Shown here: one piece after another, positions 33,487 to 45,456 of the stretch
Layout of the letters: each line of letters starts with the position of its first letter
Position numbering within the stretch: the stretch's first letter is position 1
NCBI GenBank assembly: GCA_030278955.1
Contig: JAOANR010000004.1
Coordinates: 59,235,120-59,299,119, forward strand
Length of the DNA stretch: 64,000 bases
DNA from: Hygrophila difformis
Taxonomy: Eukaryota; Streptophyta; Magnoliopsida; Lamiales; Acanthaceae
Reading direction: 5' to 3'
Position numbers and translations under genes: made by a program
The notes under the pieces: model-generated
What the model was told of the DNA's origin: nothing
Database searches by the model: none
What the model saw: only the letters and a program-made list of their open reading frames with translations

Positions 33487-33996
33487 ATGAGCTCCTCAAC
33501 AGTAATCGTTTCCTCCCCCGCCGCCGATCAAGCCGCAGCCCCTCCGCTGAGTCGGTATGAATCGCAGAAGCGCCGCGACTGGAACACGTTCGGCCAGTAC
33601 CTAAAAGACCAGCGCCCACCGGTTCCCCTCGCACAGTGCAATTCCGGCCACGTTTTGCAATTTCTACGGTATTTGGATCAGTTCGGGAAGACGAAGGTCC
33701 ACGTCCATAGCTGCGTGTTCTTCGGGCACCCCGATCCACCGGCGCCTTGCTCCTGCCCGCTGCGGCAGGCCTGGGGCAGCCTGGATTCCCTCATCGGACG
33801 GCTCAGAGCGGCCTTTGAGGAGCACGGCGGATTGCCGGAGGCGAATCCTTTCGGGGACGGCGCGATTCGAGTTTACCTGAGGGAAGTGAAGGAGTGCCAG
33901 GCGAGGGCCAGAGGGATCCATTTCAAGAAGAAGAAGAAGAAGAAGAAGAGAATCATTGAACGAGGACTATCGATCGATCCAAATCCCGCTGCCTGA
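33487..33996 (+). CDS. ALOG/LSH-domain transcriptional regulator
   Basis: 169 residues, single exon. The ALOG domain spans about residues 21-145: [19 protein letters not shown], then [20 protein letters not shown], the zinc-ribbon-like insert [20 protein letters not shown], and [20 protein letters not shown]. These are plant nuclear proteins (LSH/G1 family) controlling light-dependent growth, organ boundaries and meristem fate. A nuclear signal follows as eight lysines encoded by an AAG microsatellite, then RII. An upstream in-frame ATG (33418) would add a hydrophobic 23-residue segment not seen in the family. The TATA box leaves it almost no leader, so the start at 33487 is preferred. Confidence 0.9.
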   Translation: MSSSTVIVSSPAADQAAAPPLSRYESQKRRDWNTFGQYLKDQRPPVPLAQCNSGHVLQFLRYLDQFGKTKVHVHSCVFFGHPDPPAPCSCPLRQAWGSLDSLIGRLRAAFEEHGGLPEANPFGDGAIRVYLREVKECQARARGIHFKKKKKKKKRIIERGLSIDPNPAA

Positions 33997-35037
33997 TAAA
34001 TCATCATCAATAAAAATAAAGGTTCCAATTTAATCAGGTTAGTACTTTGATTTTCGATTAGAATTTATCTTAGAAATAACAGGTTGATATGCTGGTGAAA
34101 TTATGAAACCCTAGTTGGATTTGGGAATCTCAAAGAAACCCTAATTTTGGGGAGTGTGAGTGCATATATTGAAAGGGGGTTCGGGGAATTGCCTTTCTAC
34201 AGCGAATTACACACACTGTTACGATGCAATTCCTTCGATGGTTACTGATTTTTCTCTCCAATAATGCGAAACTGCACTGTATGTCTAATAATTTCGTCCT
34301 CAAACTGTTTTCTTCCTACACAGTTTCCTCTTGGATTTAATTTCTGGGGATGCTGAAGATTATTAGGGTTTGTTGGAATTTTTAATATATGCTTGAGCTG
34401 AGACAATAAATAGCCTTTATCTTCTCTAAGTTAAGCATGAAATTCTGGGCTCAGAAATTACAACATATTTGGGGAAAAAAAACATTCATTAACGTTGTCA
34501 CGGTAAAATCAAAAAAGCCAACAGAAATAGGAAAATAGCAACGGTAAGAAATATAGATCGAGTTATTTTTATATAGTTAATACAGTATTTAATTACGAAC
34601 AAATATTTCATTATTTAACAAAAATGTAATTTAAAATAAGTTCAAACAATTTTTTTGCTAAACAGCCAGAAAATATAAGTTCAAACAATTGAAATCTCTT
34701 AAGTAGTCTCTCATTAGAGGTTTGTATTTCATCAGAACTTAGGGTGATGGTATGGTATAAAAAAAATGGCAAACTTAAAACTATTCATATTGTTGACATA
34801 TGTAATGTTGTTGAAACTATTTCAAGAACCACCGACAACTTTAATTGTAGGTGAATTTTACAAATTAAAGACAGCGAACTGAAAAATATGAATAGTGTAT
34901 TTGTATATCATCAGTATATATGTGTGTTAATTGTTACTATAATAATACAATGATGATGGCATGCACATATGCTACTCCATTATTTAACACAACAAAAAAA
35001 CTCAGTCCAGTAATAATACTTACTATATATATATATA
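33997..35037. other. LSH 3' flank and intergenic
   Basis: No gene recognised. Ends in an AT run (tatatatatata) that is the Helitron target site. Confidence 0.45.
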
Positions 35038-35039
35038 CT

Positions 35040-35073
35040 AGAACTCGCATCTCGCGCGCTACGCCGCGCGGGA
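35040..35073 (-). other. Helitron 3' hairpin and CTAG terminus
   Basis: On the minus strand cccgcgcggcgtagcgcgcg folds into a GC stem-loop 11 bases before CTAG, the usual stop signal for rolling-circle transposition. Confidence 0.7.
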
Positions 35074-35299
35074 CAGTCTGTGTATTTTCATTGTTATGTA
35101 GTTGGCAAGTGTGATGTTGTGGAAAGATTAGAAATGTTTGAATTGATGAATTTTTTGTGTGGAGTGAGTGTTGTGGATTTATGTTGCTTCAAATGGATTT
35201 ATAGGTGAAGTCACAGCCATATGAATTTTCTTTCTCAATAGAGAATATAATTAACATGTCATGAACAAGCCGTAATGCCATATAGGAATTCGAAGTAAA

Positions 35300-35445
35300 T
35301 GACACACCTATCAGTCCAGTTGATGTATTTCCAGATGGTGGACGGCTCTCCCCATCCAACAGCAACTTCCCAGCAATGGTTGGCAACAAGTTGAATGCAC
35401 ACATTTGGTTGGCATCTGTTTTTATCATAAACACCTCCTCTAAAA
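35300..35445 (-). pseudogene. Unassigned exon-like block in the Helitron
   Basis: Minus-strand frame reads EEVFMIKTDANQMCAFNLLP then TIAGKLLLDGESRPPSGNTS. A ttttag acceptor precedes it and a GATAG|GTGTGT donor follows, so it looks like a true exon. The protein family was not recognised. A second exon-like block, KRLDNGFIRYQLPPTPRPAR, lies just upstream at about 35525-35610. Confidence 0.4.
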
Positions 35446-36699
35446 TAGATGAAGAAACCAAGATTAAGAATGGGAAATACAATGGCGATAAAATAAGTTC
35501 AAGTCCAGATGATGATTACCCTAGCTGATTACCCTAGCTGATCTGGCAGGTCGAGGCGTGGGAGGCAATTGATAGCGAATAAACCCATTGTCTAATCTCT
35601 TCTGCATCACCATAACTCAGAACCATATCCAAAATCTCTAACTATGTTTAGAGTGCAAAGCAACAGCAAGGAAAATCAACAACACAAATATGGTATTAAG
35701 CGAATGTACAACAGACCTGACAACAAATAGAGATTAGCATATACCAAATAATTAGAAAAGCCAATGAGATTACTCATAAAAAAAATAATTAAAGAAAAAA
35801 ATCAAGTTCCCATTGCTATTTTCGATTGATGGAATTCCATCAGATCAGTGAAATGCTGATATTTATAATGCCAAATTGAGGCTTTGGGTCAATATACTTT
35901 CCATTATATTTTGTAGATGAGTACAAATTATTATTAGAAAGATAACCCCACCCACCTAAAACGAGCTCTCAAAATAAACAAAATAAGCATCGAAACCTTC
36001 TCCCAAAAATGAGCAGCATAATGGTTTGGTACAAAAATAACAATGCTTAAATAATCTTCTGCAATCAACTAACCGTCTGGTATATAAATTAGGGTAAGAA
36101 GAAGATCACATTATGAGAGGTGTCACAAAAAGTCCAAGGGAAGTGTGAACCAGAGCATAAGGGAAGAGGGAAGACGAGGTATCCAAGTAAATTTTTTTGC
36201 TTCAAGAAACATACTTTTTGCTCGACTCTGTAAAGAACAAAGTAACATATTGAGGAATAATAAGAAATAGGTATCCAAAGTCAAGCAATATTGAATTTTG
36301 TAAGTTCCAAGGCTACACTTGTATTGAGAGATTCCCAGCAGAGTGTTCTAATTCTTCTATTTTTCTCTATGTTTTCCATAGCATATTAAGCAAATGAAAA
36401 TATAATTAGCACAATTACAAACATAATCATAAAACAGTATCGAAATTCATAATGCAAGTTCCAAATGTTTGAATGCAGGCAGGTCCTATATTACTTTGAA
36501 TCCGAAAATACACATTGATAGAAAACAGATTGTCATCCACCCTTTACGACCATCAAACCACATTACTCCATTCGTGTAACTACAGTATTTTATAGCACAT
36601 ACCCATCTTAAAAGTGACTGATATATCTATGCAACAAGATATGAAAAAGGCAAAGGAAGTCGATGCAAGAAGATAACATTCTGCACTTTGCAATAAAAC

Positions 36700-37245
36700 A
36701 TATCATATGAATATCCATTTTGAGTTGGGAGACAATTGAATAGCTTATTGCAATATTTGGCACAAAGTTGAAGGATGCGCTGATTAGCACGTACAACAAA
36801 AAACTTCTCCAGCTGACCTCATCGATATTTGTCAAGTAGATTGAGTTGAGGACATCCAGATTCTACATGTTAGGAAGATATATTGTTAGGTTTATAGAAT
36901 TTAACTCTCCTATTGCCTGTAGACACCTCCTGTTTAGCATGAAAACCTACCTCAGGAATGGTCATTGTATTAAGCTTGGAGTAGGGAAGATGAAGTGGGA
37001 CCCCATCAAAGTTGAATCGTATTAAAGGAACCCTTGCATCTCTGAGACTTCTGGTCTACTGGCAAGCATGTTCTGCAGAACTATGAAGAAGTCTTCCTAT
37101 AAGGATGATGATATAGAGAAGTATAGAGCAGCATTCCATAGAAACGAAATGGAAAAGCAATGAGAAATTGAGAATGACTTACTTCGATAGTGGCAAAGAA
37201 TGGTCCAACACATAAAGCATCAATATTAGAGTTGCAATCATACAC
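36700..37245 (-). pseudogene. Nuclear poly(A) polymerase (PAPS) pseudogene
   Basis: Three exons with GT-AG borders. Exon 37245-37183 reads NSNIDALCVGPFFATIE, the catalytic DxD-like region of the nucleotidyltransferase core. Exon 37096-36951 reads EDFFIVLQNMLASRPEVSE, then, in another frame, RDARVPLIRFNFDGVPLHLP. Exon from 36862 reads NLDVLNSIYLTNIDEVSWRS, shifts frame in a T run, resumes VVRANQRILQL, and shifts again at VPN. These blocks follow the order of plant PAPS, which adds mRNA poly(A) tails. At least three frame breaks make it non-functional. A possible upstream remnant, PFTMPGPSSMDRTEFLS, lies near 39045-39095. Confidence 0.75.
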
Positions 37246-37299
37246 CTACATGGAGAAATGTTTGGTAATTTGGCAGACAAAGGAATTCATAATCAACCT

Positions 37300-37560
37300 A
37301 GACCAAGTTCTCAAGGATTGGAGACTCGAACATAATCAAGCACAGGAAATATAGGATTAGAAAGCCATGTATTAGAAATCCAAATGCACTGAAATGACAT
37401 GTATTAGAAAGCCAAATGCACATTGCACGAAAATAATCTACCATATGTCGTGGATTGGAGACTCGAACATAATCAAGCAGATGCACTGAAATGCCATGTA
37501 TTAGAAAGCCAAATGCTCGGTTGCAAGAAATAATCTACCTTATGTCGTGCAAGAAACAAT
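37300..37560. repeat. Local tandem repeat inside the Helitron
   Basis: 'ggattggagactcgaacata' and 'catgtattagaaagccaaat' recur at about 140-base spacing, with two to three partial copies. Confidence 0.65.
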
Positions 37561-37974
37561 CTACATTAGGATTGCAAATACTCTCCATCCAGAAATTAAT
37601 TACACAGAAAACACAATGAAAAGAACAAAGCCCCAAACAATCAAAGTAGCAGACAGCTCAGGATAAATTAACAATTAAAAGGGTAATAACTCGTAATAAG
37701 AAAAACAGAGAACCTATTGATATTTGAATAAGGCACAAAAAAGATAAAAATTTAACCACGTCTCTTAACAATATGTATGACTTCACTTTCTATTACGCAC
37801 AATTTAGCTAAATTGGAAAATATGGCTACTGCCTACATCCACAGATCCGCAGAAACGTTTGACTTTTGATAACTAAGTGTGGTCCTTGTTTACAAAAACT
37901 CGCCTTCGGATTACTGTGTAAAGGAAATACTACTATTAATTAAAGATGAGTAAAATGAGTCTCTAACAAAGCAA

Positions 37975-38045
37975 TCGGAAAGCCCGTTGCCACTTGCCAC
38001 CGTTAAGGTCTCGTTTGAGGGCCGAAATAAAGCTGGAAATTAATA
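37975..38045. repeat. Direct repeat A1 in the Helitron
   Basis: 'aatcggaaagcccgttgcca' and 'gtctcgtttgagggccgaaa' occur here and again at 39506-39571, about 85% similar. Confidence 0.7.
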
Positions 38046-38584
38046 ATGTGTGGGTCAAAGTTAGATTCTTTCTTTAGGAGGCAAAATGAATTTTTTCTTA
38101 ATTTAAAAATAAAAGTATCATCCACACTTCTCAATTAATTATTCATTCTTTAAAAGTATAGCTATTCATTTTTCAAGGTACAGCTGTTCCCGAAAGCCAA
38201 ATTTCAAAAGAAACCGAAGTCTTAAATCTGGAATTCACAAACACACCAGTAATATATAGATACCCTAAAATCCATAATTATTTCCAAGTGCAGCGTTGGA
38301 AATTTTTCATTACAAGATGGAATGAGCAAAGGTATACAGAAGCAGCGATACACCAAAAGAAGAAAGAATGTCAGAACATAAGTTGGAAACAGATGTTGAT
38401 GTTGCAGGATATATCCAACAACTTTCCCTATTCATAATTGATCAGAACAAGTCTGTAGTTATTAGATTAAAATATAAAAAATTCCAACATCCAACGACCC
38501 ATGCACAAACCATAAAAATCTTGAGGCAGATAAATGACATGATTATAATTATCTATGATTTGCCTGGTCATACCTTGGAATAAT

Positions 38585-38710
38585 CCAATTGCAATATATT
38601 TCATATTTGGAATCATATTTAAATCTATCACTAAACGGGGAATTGGAAAATTCTAATGTTGGATCTTCATCATCCAAGCCATCAACCCACTGTGGGATCA
38701 GCTATGTAAA
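38585..38710 (-). pseudogene. Unassigned exon-like block
   Basis: Minus strand reads LIPQWVDGLDDEDPTLEFSN then FSDRFKYDSKYEIYCNWIIP. A cacatag-like acceptor lies before it and CCAAG|GTATGA after. Family not recognised. Confidence 0.35.
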
Positions 38711-39505
38711 ACCATCATATACAAATATACAACAAAAACATTCTAATGTGAATTGAAAAAGTGGAAAAGCAAATATAAAATCAAATCCCATTATATACGT
38801 TTTTGTTGGTGTCTCTCTCATTCTAATGTGAATAGAAAAGTGGAAAAGCAAGCAACATTTATGTGCCAGAACAGGACAAGAAAGTGGAAACGAAAGTACC
38901 TCATTTGCAAGTACGTCGAGCGCCACACACTTGTATTCCATAACACAACAAATTGCATAATTTGAGAGGAAATCATCAATTTCGACAGGGCCTTACAGCT
39001 GAATAAGTACTTAACAAAGATACATAAAAAGAAGTGCTGATAGAAATTCCGTTCTATCCATCGAAGATGGTCCGGGCATAGTAAATGGCTGCAGACAAAA
39101 ACGCAAAGAAACAGATCAAATTCAGAATGAGTAACTTCAACAAAACCAGAATTTCAATCTTAGTAATCAAAGCATTCTTTATACTCCAGAAACAAGCGAA
39201 ATTTGAAATCCATTTCAAGAAGACAACTTCAGGCTATTATACTTTCACACAAGTTCAATTTTCCAAATGAACTGAGAACTTAAACAGTACATACCACCAC
39301 TATAGCGGCAAGCAACATTGAAGCGTTGTCACTTTGAGGCGGAAATGAAAGAGAACAAGATCAAATCTAATCATCATACCATAAAACAATATATAAGTAA
39401 ATGAACGAAAAAGAAGAAAATGTAGGGAAATTAAAGAAAACCCACCAAAAATTCCGAACACAAAGTGCAGAGCATTCACGCCAGAGCATGAATACAAAGT
39501 CTGTG

Positions 39506-39571
39506 AATCGGAAAGCCCGTTGCCACCAATAGGGTCTCGTTTGAGGGCCGAAACAGAGCTGGAAATTAGGG
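39506..39571. repeat. Direct repeat A2 in the Helitron
   Basis: Partner of 37975-38045. Confidence 0.7.
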
Positions 39572-39639
39572 GAAAATGAAAAACAATGAACACGAGCGTT
39601 GGCATTTGAACGAACACAAATTGGGAAAAATTTCAGATG

Positions 39640-40110
39640 ACCACAACTAACCACAGTGCTAGGTTGCCTGGGATGTTGTATGGGAAGCGACAGCGAAACG
39701 GGACAGCGACCGAAGGGGAAGGTGGTCACGGAGTGGCGAACGAGCAGGGACAGAGGTCCAGCATGGTGCGGACGGAGACGTCGTCGGAGGGACGACCTAG
39801 GGCGATGATAGCAAGGCGGTCACGGTGGCGCGAAAAGCATCGAGCAACGGCGCCACATCAACTCGGTGAGTCCGGCGCACTTCACCGCGACACGAATGGA
39901 TTCCTGAAGATCGGAGAATGAGGCGGTTGAGTTTTGCTGCAGAACGCAATTGAGGAAATTAGGTCGCACTTCACCGCGAGAGACGAACAGATTATTGTAG
40001 GGTTCAGTTTTGCTGCAGAGCACGATTCTAGAAAATTAGGTTACCGTGGAGTTGCAGATTCGGGTCATGGGAAGTTGGAGCCAGAACAGCACAAAACGAC
40101 GTCGTTTCCA
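39640..40110. other. GC-rich 5' part of the Helitron
   Basis: GC-rich, with an internal direct repeat ('cacttcaccgcgac', 'gttttgctgcagaacg' / 'gttttgctgcagagca'). An 'aaacgacgtcgttt' palindrome, common in plant 5' leaders, lies near 40094. Probably the captured first exon or leader of a host gene; no protein recognised. Confidence 0.35.
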
Positions 40111-40825
40111 TCACTGTTCAATGAATAGTACTATTCACCCTTGTTTGGTATATATATCTATTCGATATATATTAATTTTCTTTTATAAAAAATCAATTTG
40201 GACTTTAATAACCATTAGAGCAATATCCAAAGGCAGCTTTATTAGCAGCGGCCCCATGAATCAACAGTAGTGTGTAATTGTGTATAAAGCTTATATATTT
40301 AGTCGTCTTTCTAATGAGAACCAAAAAACGTATATTGTACTGTAATATAAAGATGAAATTTTTCTATAGAATATACATATTGAGTAGATGAAAATTCAGT
40401 AAAATTTTATGCTTTTCATCTATCATCACCTGTTTTTCATTAATTTTGTTGTTCTGTTTTCTTTCAATTCGTTTTGAGAATTTTGTCGGGATTTAGACAT
40501 TTGGAAATGTTCAGGAATAGGAATTGGGAGCCTTGCGTTTGGAAGTTACATTAGAGTTAAAATTCTTTCCCTTTTCTATGTGATATGTATATGTGTGGTA
40601 TATAACTACGTTATTGATCAGTATATGATTTTCCTAAAGGAACACCCAAGAAACCTAAGTATATTTGATGATGCACTTTATGACTGCATATAATATATGT
40701 TTTCTTTATAAATACAGTATATTATTTTAATAACATTTAAAATAATTAAATTTCGAAGAAAGAAATTAAAGCAACCATATATGTACCTTACAGTTAATAA
40801 TATTTGGATTTTAAAGAAAAAAAGG

Positions 40826-40843
40826 GGGGGGGGGGGGGGGGGG
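40826..40843. repeat. Poly-G tract
   Basis: About 17 consecutive G in AT-rich DNA. Confidence 0.85.
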
Positions 40844-40873
40844 GTGGTTGTTGATGTATCTTAAGTACTACAA

Positions 40874-41863
40874 GAAAGAGTAAAATAAACAACACTCCCT
40901 CCGTCCTGTATATATGTAACGTGTGATATCTGACTTTTTAACAATGTTTATTATTGTTCAACTTTGACTCAATTTTAAGTACTATATACTATTTGAGAAA
41001 AATAGTCGGTCTTGTTACTTTCGTTTAATAATATAATTTTAGAATATATTTCTTTAATATAATTTTTAGTTGTACACGTTTTGATATATTAACGATTAAA
41101 AAATTATATTGGATTATATATATGAATGAGTCAAACAAGACTTTGATATATTAACGATTAAAAAATTATATTGGATTATATGAATGAGTCAAACAAGACA
41201 AGTTTGTTGAGATTGAGCAAGTAGATACTAGTATAAGACTCTAAGAATAACTTTCCTATGAATTGACTTAAAAAAAATAAAAATAAAAATTGTTGAGTTC
41301 AGAATTTTACCCATCAATTTTACATATAGCAGTAATTCGAGGCCCCAAACACAAAACTCTCACTATTTGAGAAAGAGTAAAATAAACAACACTCCCTCCG
41401 TCCTGTATATATGTAACGTGTGATATCTGACTTTTTAACAATGTTTATTATTGTTCAACTTTGACTCAATTTTAAGTACTATATACTATTTGAGAAAAAT
41501 AGTCGGTCTTGTTACTTTCGTTTAATAATATAATTTTAGAATATATTTCTTTAATATAATTTTTAGTTGTACACGTTTTGATATATTAACGATTAAAAAA
41601 TTATATTGGATTATATATATGAATGAGTCAAACAAGACTTTGATATATTAACGATTAAAAAATTATATTGGATTATATGAATGAGTCAAACAAGACAAGT
41701 TTGTTGAGATTGAGCAAGTAGATACTAGTATAAGACTCTAAGAATAACTTTCCTATGAATTGACTTAAAAAAAAATAAAAATAAAAATTGTTGAGTTCAG
41801 AATTTTACCCATCAATTTTACATATAGCAGTAATTCGAGGCCCCAAACACAAAACTCTCACTA
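40874..41863. repeat. Near-identical 497-bp tandem duplication
   Basis: The segment 40874-41365 is repeated at 41371-41863 with almost no differences (one extra A in an A run). Each unit starts with a Stowaway-like end (ctccctccgtcctg) without its partner. Each holds a smaller 60-70-bp internal duplication ('tttgatatattaacgatt' twice). Confidence 0.9.
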
Positions 41864-42139
41864 CAACCAAAATGATTTTTTTTTTTAAAAAAAAAAGAAA
41901 AGTTTTAAAATTAAGCTAATTATTGAGCATGGAATTGAAGGTTGTGAAATGAGATGAAGCCATGAAGGTCGAGTATACAGTCTAAACATTTTGTAATCAA
42001 AACAAAACCAAAAGGTCCACACAGAACATATAATAATACTTCTAATGACTAATCACTATTTTTGTCAACGTTACACCTGCAACACACTTTCACTAACTGC
42101 AAGTCTGTCGATCGAGAGAGAGAAAGAGTAGTATTGTAG

Positions 42140-42403
42140 TACTTCCTCGTTTTGATATAATTGCACCATTTGTTTAGTGTTTACTATTAATTGAGTAATT
42201 TTAATTAATTCATTGACATAGTTATATAAGATATAACATAGTCAAGTGAGATCTTGTTGGATTCGTCTAATAACGTAGTCTTACAAAATTAAATTTTTAT
42301 AATTTTTATTTGTATACAATTTGAGTTATTATGATTTAAATACGTGTATTGGATTGCGTAAAAAACACAGAAATGGAGCAGTTATTAGAAAAAACAAGAG
42401 GTA
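42140..42403. mobile_element. Stowaway-type MITE (diverged)
   Basis: TA-cttcctcgttttgatataat at the left and aaaaacaagagg-TA at the right; interior shares 'agatcttgttggattcgtct'. Confidence 0.65.
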
Positions 42404-42654
42404 GTACTAAACTACTAACATTAACATAAATCCATTTTCATGCCAAATCTCTGGCCCCCTCTTAATTTGTTGCTTGAGCAATACTTAATACTATAATTAA
42501 AGAATATATATGTTTGTGATTTGGATTTGTAGGAGTTGCTGCAGGAAATAAGTATATGTGAAAGTGTGGGACGGGACATACAGATGAATATGCTGGAAGA
42601 ATTCAATTCAGTATCATAGGCTACTCTCTTACAAATTGTATAATAGAAGAAGAT

Positions 42655-42657
42655 AAC

Positions 42658-42715
<58 letters not shown>

Positions 42716-42716
42716 T
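42655..42716. repeat. (AAT)n microsatellite
   Basis: About 19 AAT/ATA trinucleotides. Confidence 0.9.
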
Positions 42717-42850
42717 ATACTCTTTATTATATTTATACATGAGTATTATATAGAGCTGATCAGCTGAAAATCATTGGAGCTATCTATCTATCTATGCATG
42801 GGTTGCAACTTTTGAATAAGGTGGGTCTGTTTTCTCATAAATTAATTAAT

Positions 42851-44079
42851 GAAAAAAAGGATAAATAGGTCCTTTTTCTTTTCAAAAAATTCAAATCAGT
42901 CTTTTTTCTATTTTATTACCAAAACAGTCCTCTACAAATGCTAATTATGTTCAAATCAGTCTTTTTTTCACTAATTATATTCTAATTGCTGACGTGGCAA
43001 GGGTTTTAATTTAAACCTGACACGTGTGCATAATATTAGTCCCTTTTCTTTTATCTTTTGCCAATTCAGTCCTAAACTTTTATTTTGTTCTATTTAGTCC
43101 TCTACCCCAATCACTCATTTTTATATTAATTGGCCTCAAACATTTCAAATTATTTCATTTTAGGCCCAGAACCTTAATTTTTTTATTATTACTAATACAT
43201 TTATCAAATAAATGCCCAACATACTTCCGTAAATAAAATTAAATACCAAACCTCATACATTGGGTTTGACCGCCTTGTTACCGGGTCTTCGAAGTTCCGA
43301 ATTTTACGGACTCTCTCTAACCACCCGACCGTAACGATGGTTCATTGGTTCTGGTTTCTTCAGCAACAATCAGCACAATCATACTTTGTGGACAATAAAA
43401 TTCAGGCTATTTTTTTAATATTTTTAATAATATTAATATTTTTCAATAAAACCAAGGCTTCCTGTATCCATAACCTTCCAAAAATTCATGTTAAATCATT
43501 TACTCAAATATTGTTACATCCTAAGGTAGGACGCAAAGTAAGATTCTGTTGATTGTTACTGAAGGAAACCAAAACCAATGAACAATCGGTTGCGGTCGAG
43601 TGGTTATTAGAGAGAGTCCGTAAAATTCCGGTACTTGAAAGACCCGATAACAAAGCAGTCGAACCCAATATATGAGGTTTGGTGTTTAATTTTATTTATG
43701 GAAGTATGTTGTGCATTTATTTGATAAATGGATTAGTAATAATAAAAAATTTAAGGTTCTGGGCCTAAAATGAAATAATTTGAAAGGTTTGAGGCCAATA
43801 AATATAAAAATGAGTGATTGGGGTAGAGGACTAAATAGAACAAAATAAAAGTTTAGGACTGAATTGACAAAAGATAAAAGAAAAAGGACTAATATTATGC
43901 ACACGTATCAGGTTTAAATTAAAATCCTTGCCACGTCAGCAATTAGAATATAATTAGTGAAAAAATGACTGATTTGAACATAATTAGCATTTGTAGAGGA
44001 CTGTTTTGGTAATAAAATAGAAAAAATGATTGATTTGAATTTTTTGAAAAGAAAAAGAACCTATTTATCCTTTTTTTCC
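42851..44079. mobile_element. Fold-back element, copy 2 (larger loop)
   Basis: Starts gaaaaaaaggataaatagg and ends cctatttatcctttttttcc; arms of about 450-480 bp. Flanked by attaattaat (42841-42850, 44080-44089). Strong similarity to 1863-2852, including 'acggactctctctaa' and 'cgggtcttc' near the centre, but with about 230 extra bases in the loop. Confidence 0.85.
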
Positions 44080-44097
44080 ATTAATTAATTATAAGCA

Positions 44098-44552
44098 ACA
44101 GCAGCAGCAGCAACTTCGGAGCTTCCTCCCCTGCAGGCTATTATTGCAAAAGTAAGCATCACAATAGTTCTGAGTTCTGCACAGTGTTATTGTACTTACT
44201 AGTTCACACAGTACGTATGCCACATCCATTCAAACAGTCAAGAGTCTAAAAATCAACAGACGATCGGAGGACATTTTTACCACACAAATTCCATCAATAA
44301 AAGGTATGATGACAAATCAAGGTTTTCATCGATTAGAACAGTGCCGCAATTGAGGCAAGCCAAAAATCTATTGAGAGAGGCAATGTGGAAAATCATATAC
44401 ATACTCCAGTCCATCTATCATACTATAACACGTTTAAAACTACACTATAAGTATAAACCGTCCGTTGGTCTCAGCTCAGTATGGCATTCAGCGACAAATA
44501 TCTAGCTAGTAGTACTACATGATTGACAGTAGATTATACACAAGGCTTGAAT

Positions 44553-44608
<56 letters not shown>

Positions 44609-44710
44609 CATAGTCCAAATCCAATACAAGAAGAATGATGCGGTGCGCGCTGGACATTAATTGGAGAACAATTCAGTGTAATTTTGAACTTGTACATCAG
44701 TTTCTATAAA
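44098..44710. repeat. Duplicated EP1 spacer block
   Basis: Similar to 47140-47800, for example 'catgattgacagtagattat' and 'gtagttcacacagta'. This copy is interrupted by a (TA)n run at about 44555-44607. Confidence 0.65.
44555..44607. repeat. (TA)n microsatellite
   Basis: About 26 TA units. Confidence 0.9.
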
Positions 44711-45389
44711 CTTAATTTGCTCTCAATACTCCACCGATCAATATACAGTAAACAGTTGATGATGCCAATTAGATCAAACATAACAATAATGCATGTGGAT
44801 TTAATTATTTGTGATGAAAAGTTTCGACAAGATATTTGAGGATTTTATGCTTGCTAGCTAGCGTATAATCACTTGATTATTATGTATGCCAATGGATTAC
44901 ACCTTGTCTTCATTCCAAGTTCCAAATTCAACAAAATATTCCAGCTGCCCTAAACCCTGCCCCGCCAATCCAAGTTGAGAACTGGACAACTGATTGATAG
45001 ATAATTCCCACATGTTCCCCCCTTGACCAATTCTCCCGTAATTTTTAATTCCCAATTGGTCCTTAGGATTACTCTCCACGTCGGTTTTCCATTATTTCTT
45101 CATTATTTCATTCCACTCTAAGCAAAATCCATCATTAAATTCCTCAAACCGAGTGTAACAAAATGTCAAAAGTTGTCACGATTTCCTCTATTCATTTGTC
45201 AACTTCCAAATTTTCAAAAACCATCCAAACAGCCTAAGAACCCAGTTTCGGATATCCCTGCTGTCCCAATTTCTTGCGAGCTCCCTGCCTCCAGCACCAA
45301 ACCACATGATAGTACTAGTATACTACTACGGAGCTCCCATCAATGTGGACCTCTGCACCACGGACCTCCCAGAAAATACGTACTCTTTC

Positions 45390-45398
45390 TATATATAG
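45390..45398 (+). promoter_or_regulatory. TATA box of EP1-like gene 2
   Basis: tatatatag, within the same 'ctttctatatatagacatt' context as copy 1, 59 bases before the ATG. Confidence 0.75.
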
Positions 45399-45456
45399 AC
45401 ATTCTGGTGATCTGGTCTCTATCCAGTAGCCATTACACTTCCAAGAAATTAAAAAA

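Larger units (their letters stand above)
35038..40165 (-). mobile_element. Candidate Helitron carrying gene fragments
   Basis: On the minus strand the 3' end reads a GC hairpin (6-bp stem CGCGCG/CGCGCG, loop gcgtag), an 11-base spacer agatgcgagtt, then CTAG next to a T. This is the plant Helitron 3' terminus. The proposed 5' end, A|TC at 40165 followed by gaatagatatatatacc, is weaker and chosen only from the A|TC rule. All recognised coding fragments inside (poly(A) polymerase blocks and unassigned exons) lie on the minus strand, in the element's orientation. No Rep/helicase gene was seen, so it is non-autonomous. Confidence 0.6.

Noticed and set aside
34980..35037. AT run before the Helitron end as a promoter
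   Set aside because: Better explained as the AT-rich insertion target; no gene follows it on the plus strand.
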